Shown one piece after another: positions 60,652 to 64,000 of a DNA stretch of 64,000 bases. The notes beneath the pieces are model-generated. The model did no database searches. It saw only the letters and a list, made by a program, of their open reading frames with translations, and had not been told where the DNA came from. The DNA is from Chamaecyparis obtusa. Taxonomy: Eukaryota > Streptophyta > Pinopsida > Cupressales > Cupressaceae. Made by a program: the position numbers and the translations under genes. The first letter of the stretch is position 1; each line of letters starts with the position of its first letter. The DNA lies in NCBI GenBank assembly GCA_027943335.1, contig BSBK01008423.1:1-64000 (forward strand). Reading direction: 5' to 3'.

Positions 60652-61560
60652 TGTATGCACCCTAAAATGGCTGCCTAGACTTTGGGCCCCATTCTTTAAT
60701 TTATCAATTTCCTGAATCAATACTTGGCAATTTTCAAATCAATTTCCTTGATCAAATCCTAATTCTATCATTTATTCGATTGTATTCTATGGGCTAACCA
60801 TTTTATCCTAAGTCTTTATTTAATTAAAAGGAATTCCCTCCCCTTTTATTAAATAAAAAGCCCCCACTTACCTCTTATCCTAAGTTGCACAAATAAAGCA
60901 TTATTCCTATTTTATAAAAAGAAGAAAAGACCTTTTTGTCTCACATGGGGCACAAAAGTCAACACTTCTTTCTCATTGGAGGAGACTTGTGCACATGGAT
61001 TGATCCCTCTTTCAAACTCCACCCTTGATCAAATCTTTTGCCTCTTAATATCCATGGTCCATTTATCTTTAAAAGGAGAGCTCTTTTCTCATTCAAAGGA
61101 TCCACTCTTTATGCTAATCTTATGCTGTAGGTTTTCTTGGTGATTTTGGAGCTTTGGAGATCTTTTTGCATTCTAGCTTTCATTCTTTCATTTAGCTTAG
61201 CTTTCATGGAATTTTTAGTTTACTTTCCTTTCATGTTCTAGCTTAACTCACATAGCTTAATTAGTAAGGCTTGTAATACCTTCATTTCCATAGCTTATTT
61301 GCATCTTCATTTCTAGTATAGAATTGCATTGCATTTTCATCTTGATTCTTGAGGATATTGGCATTCTTGCCCTTGTCTCTTCGAATCTCCCATTGCGTGG
61401 TTTACTAGCAAGGTTATAGGCTTAATAGCTCTAGCTGAGAGCATTCTAAAAACCCTTGTGACTCCATGCCTAGGGAGCTCTAGGTTGCTTTCTCAAGGTT
61501 TCCAATCCATAAATTCTCTTGGAAGTAATGACTTAGAGAAGTACACATTTTGAGTGTACA
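60652..61560 (+). mobile_element. 5' LTR of a plus-strand gypsy-type element
   Basis: Starts TGTATGCACCCTAAAATGG, ends GAGTGTACA, 909 bp, with a TATA-like TTTAAAAGGAGAGC near 61,070. It is followed by four bases and a primer site. The element sits in the gag of gypsy-4. Its second LTR and flank lie beyond the window. Confidence 0.78.
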
Positions 61561-61564
61561 TTTT

Positions 61565-61581
61565 TGGCACCCACCGTGGGG
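61565..61581 (+). other. primer binding site of the right-end element
   Basis: TGGCACCCACCGTGGGG, four bases after the LTR end. One base different from the corresponding site at 55127-55144. Confidence 0.8.
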
Positions 61582-64000
61582 TAGAACACTCTGTTTTGTC
61601 CTTTCTTTTTATGCATTTCCACTAATTTTTCATCATATTTTGCTTTCTGTTCTTGGCTATTTTTTGCATTTTTCTGATAGAGTATCATACGATAGTTTAT
61701 TATATACTCATGCGATACTTTTCCAGTAAAAGTATCATACACTTATATAGGATTCTATCACATTGGTGTTTTACACTCTGTCACATGCAAGTAGTACAGA
61801 GTATCATTCAGAGAGAAAGTATTGTACCAGTACACTCTAAAGTATCGTGTGATTCATTTTTTGATAGAACTGTCACACAAGCCTGACAGTGAGTGATTTT
61901 GGTTATTTCTTTGCAAGATTTGGGTTGTTTGCTTGTTGGTTTCGATTTGCTGTGTTAAGATAGAGTTTCATTGGTAGATTATACTTGATTTTATTGTGCT
62001 AACCTTTGTGGGGCTAACAAGTTGTGCTTGTAGGTGTACTCTCATTGCTTGAATATTTGCCAAAAAGAATGCATGTCAAAGTTTCAAATGCACAAGGGCT
62101 ACTAACCTTTCTTGCAGGGCTGCCCAAAGCATAAAAACAAATCAAGTGCTTGTTCATTGCTTTCATTTTAAGTGTGGCATATAATAGTTCTTCATTTTAT
62201 TAGGAACTTAATATCTTGTTATTAGGAGTCTTTTGGTGGTAGGAGAGTATGCTCTTCACCCTTGTGGTGAACCAGAAACCTTGACCCACTTCTAGATTTT
62301 GAGAGAAAGAGGGCTAATTGAACTTTGCTTGGTGTGTTTGGGAGAGATTTTTGAGATAGGAGAGTATGCTCTTCACCCTTGAGGTGAATCAAAAATCTTG
62401 ACCCTCAAAGGTTAATCTACTTCTTGTTTAGTTTAGAATCCTTTAGCGGGTCTGCTCTTGAGCAATCAAGAGGAACAACCCAAGTGGAGACAAGCTAATA
62501 CTAAGCTATTTTGACCCACTATAAAATCAAGGCTATCAAGGACACAAAACCTTGGTAGACATAGTACTTGTATTCATTTAGTTTGAGTACTTGTGGGATT
62601 GTGACCATGAGGAAAATGCTAAGCAAGAATGCTTAAGGTACTCTTGTGGCCGTGAGGTCCGTTACTTGCCGCAAGGTAAGGAGTCCCTTTGGGGAGCAAG
62701 AGGGGTATTACAAACGGAAGCCCTTATTATGAACCATAGATACAAGCTACCCAATTTTTCCTCTTAACATCTTGGTGCAAGGATTGATCCTATTGGACTA
62801 ACCCATATCACCCCAAGATTACTCACCATCTGTGTTCCTTTGGTTGTGTCATTAGCACTTCCATGACAAAGCCAATATCTATTGTGGGAAACCACTTTGT
62901 GTGAGGCGATGGGACATCAAGTGTGGGCCAAGTTGTTAAGTATTGAGCCTTTGTCTTTCTAGGCTAGTAAGTGCTTGATTTGTCTTCATTGTGATCTACC
63001 CATGTAAATGTTCTCAAACATCAAACATCATGGTAGCATTCATAGGATTTTTCACTTTGATATCACAAGTGCTTGTCTTGACAAGGTTGATTTTTCCCTT
63101 GTGCTTTCGACATGTTTGATCACTTACTATTTGAAAACTTGTTTGTTCTTTGCTATTAATATGTTTTGAGTCATGAAATTAAACCATCAAACTAAGACTT
63201 TACATGAATTTCCTTCAAAAACTGAGATTTTTACACTCACTAGTAAAATATCATATGATATTGCACGACTGTCACATAGCTTGCCTGGAAAATATCACAC
63301 CTACTACCTGGAAACTATCACATGACCTTAGTGCGAAATATCATCTGGACATATTGTATCATCCCAATACCCTATGAACTGTCACACAGAGTAATCTTGC
63401 TGTCTGTCTGATTTGTGTCATTTTTAGTCTTCCTTTGGTCGATCCATATTTTAGTAGGTCTCTTACCTTGTAGTTGGAAGCCTATTTGCACTTGGGATTC
63501 TTGTGTTTTGATCTTTTGATTAGTAATCTTTGATTTTACAAGAGATCTTGCTTGAATCGGTAATTTAGAAATCACTCTTGTTGAAAAGACCAACCTTTAG
63601 ATTCTTTGATAACACACTTAGAGAGTCTTAGTAGTCTTTTGTCCAATTCACTTCCATCCAAAATCAATTTCAATTATATAACTTGGTTAAATCATCCTCC
63701 TGATCCATATGTGTTAGGATACTTATCCATTGATTGGGCACCTCTGTGGTAGTGTTGATTTACACCTTTTGCAATTTTCTATCTTACCATCTCTCCTTTG
63801 GACAATTGAACACTTTTACTATCCTCATTTGATATCAACATTTCTTAGGGTCATCTTATCACCAAGTGCCTTTTCCTTTCATGTCGGTTACAAAAAGGTA
63901 TCAAGTGAATCAAGGGAAATGACCTCAAATAGTCTTTAACCAATTACCTCCTGTTCAAACTCACCAAAAGCATAAAGGAAGTGAGCCTGTGTTTAACCAA
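61582..64000 (+). other. leader of the right-end element, runs off the window
   Basis: No coding trace in 2.4 kb. It contains an imperfect direct repeat at about 62,235 and 62,358 (AGGAGAGTATGCTCTTCACC) and repeated ATCATACGAT/ACTGTCACA words (61,680-61,880; 63,250-63,380). Gag would be expected further right. Confidence 0.5.

Noticed and set aside
60652..60720. Apparent N-terminus of gypsy-4 gag
   Set aside because: The first codons come from the inserted LTR; the true gag is cut at 60651.

Overview
The window looks like nuclear DNA from a seed plant with a large, repeat-rich genome, most likely a gymnosperm. The evidence is nested Ty1/copia and Ty3/gypsy LTR retrotransposons with tRNA-type primer sites, plant-style GT-AG introns, a plant B3 domain, and no bacterial gene organisation. 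Lineage below seed plant is inference. I found no intact cellular gene, rRNA, tRNA or CRISPR array. Every protein-coding trace is broken by stops, frameshifts or insertions.

Left third (1-19,100). A decayed single-frame transposase-like gene (about 440-3509, +) is followed by a multi-exon B3-domain pseudogene on the minus strand (3837-5158), a 3.4-kb tandem array of a 357-bp unit (6158-9527) and a possible solo LTR (9614-10202). Next comes the most informative locus, a nine-exon gene that I do not recognise (11904-18699, minus). Its splice phases agree throughout, but an LTR retrotransposon (14025-18532) with a perfect 5-bp target duplication sits in its second exon. That element carries only a gag-like ORF. 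Two consecutive small exons of the host gene, with their introns, are duplicated in tandem.

Middle (19,108-40,441). A Ty3/gypsy family of Tat/Ogre type is present as copy A (gag to integrase C-terminus, 19108-32268), an LTR-like spacer, and copy B (long upstream ORF then gag, 34049-40441), both on the plus strand. Copy A was later hit by a complete copia element in reverse orientation (20097-27838) and by a solo LTR (28267-29192). Removing each insertion restores the reading frame. In copy A an RNase H-like domain lies upstream of the reverse transcriptase.

Right third (40,442-64,000). A 14.6-kb minus-strand Tat-type gypsy element (41755-56325) has a gag, protease, G-patch-like motif, RT, RNase H, second RNase H and integrase. 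It lies inside what may be the 3' LTR of another minus-strand element, whose gag and protease occupy about 57,780-60,651. That gag is in turn interrupted by the 5' LTR of a plus-strand element (60652-61560), whose primer site and leader run off the window.

In-frame stops are mainly TAG and TGA where Gln or Arg is expected. This fits decay of methylated CHG and CG sites.
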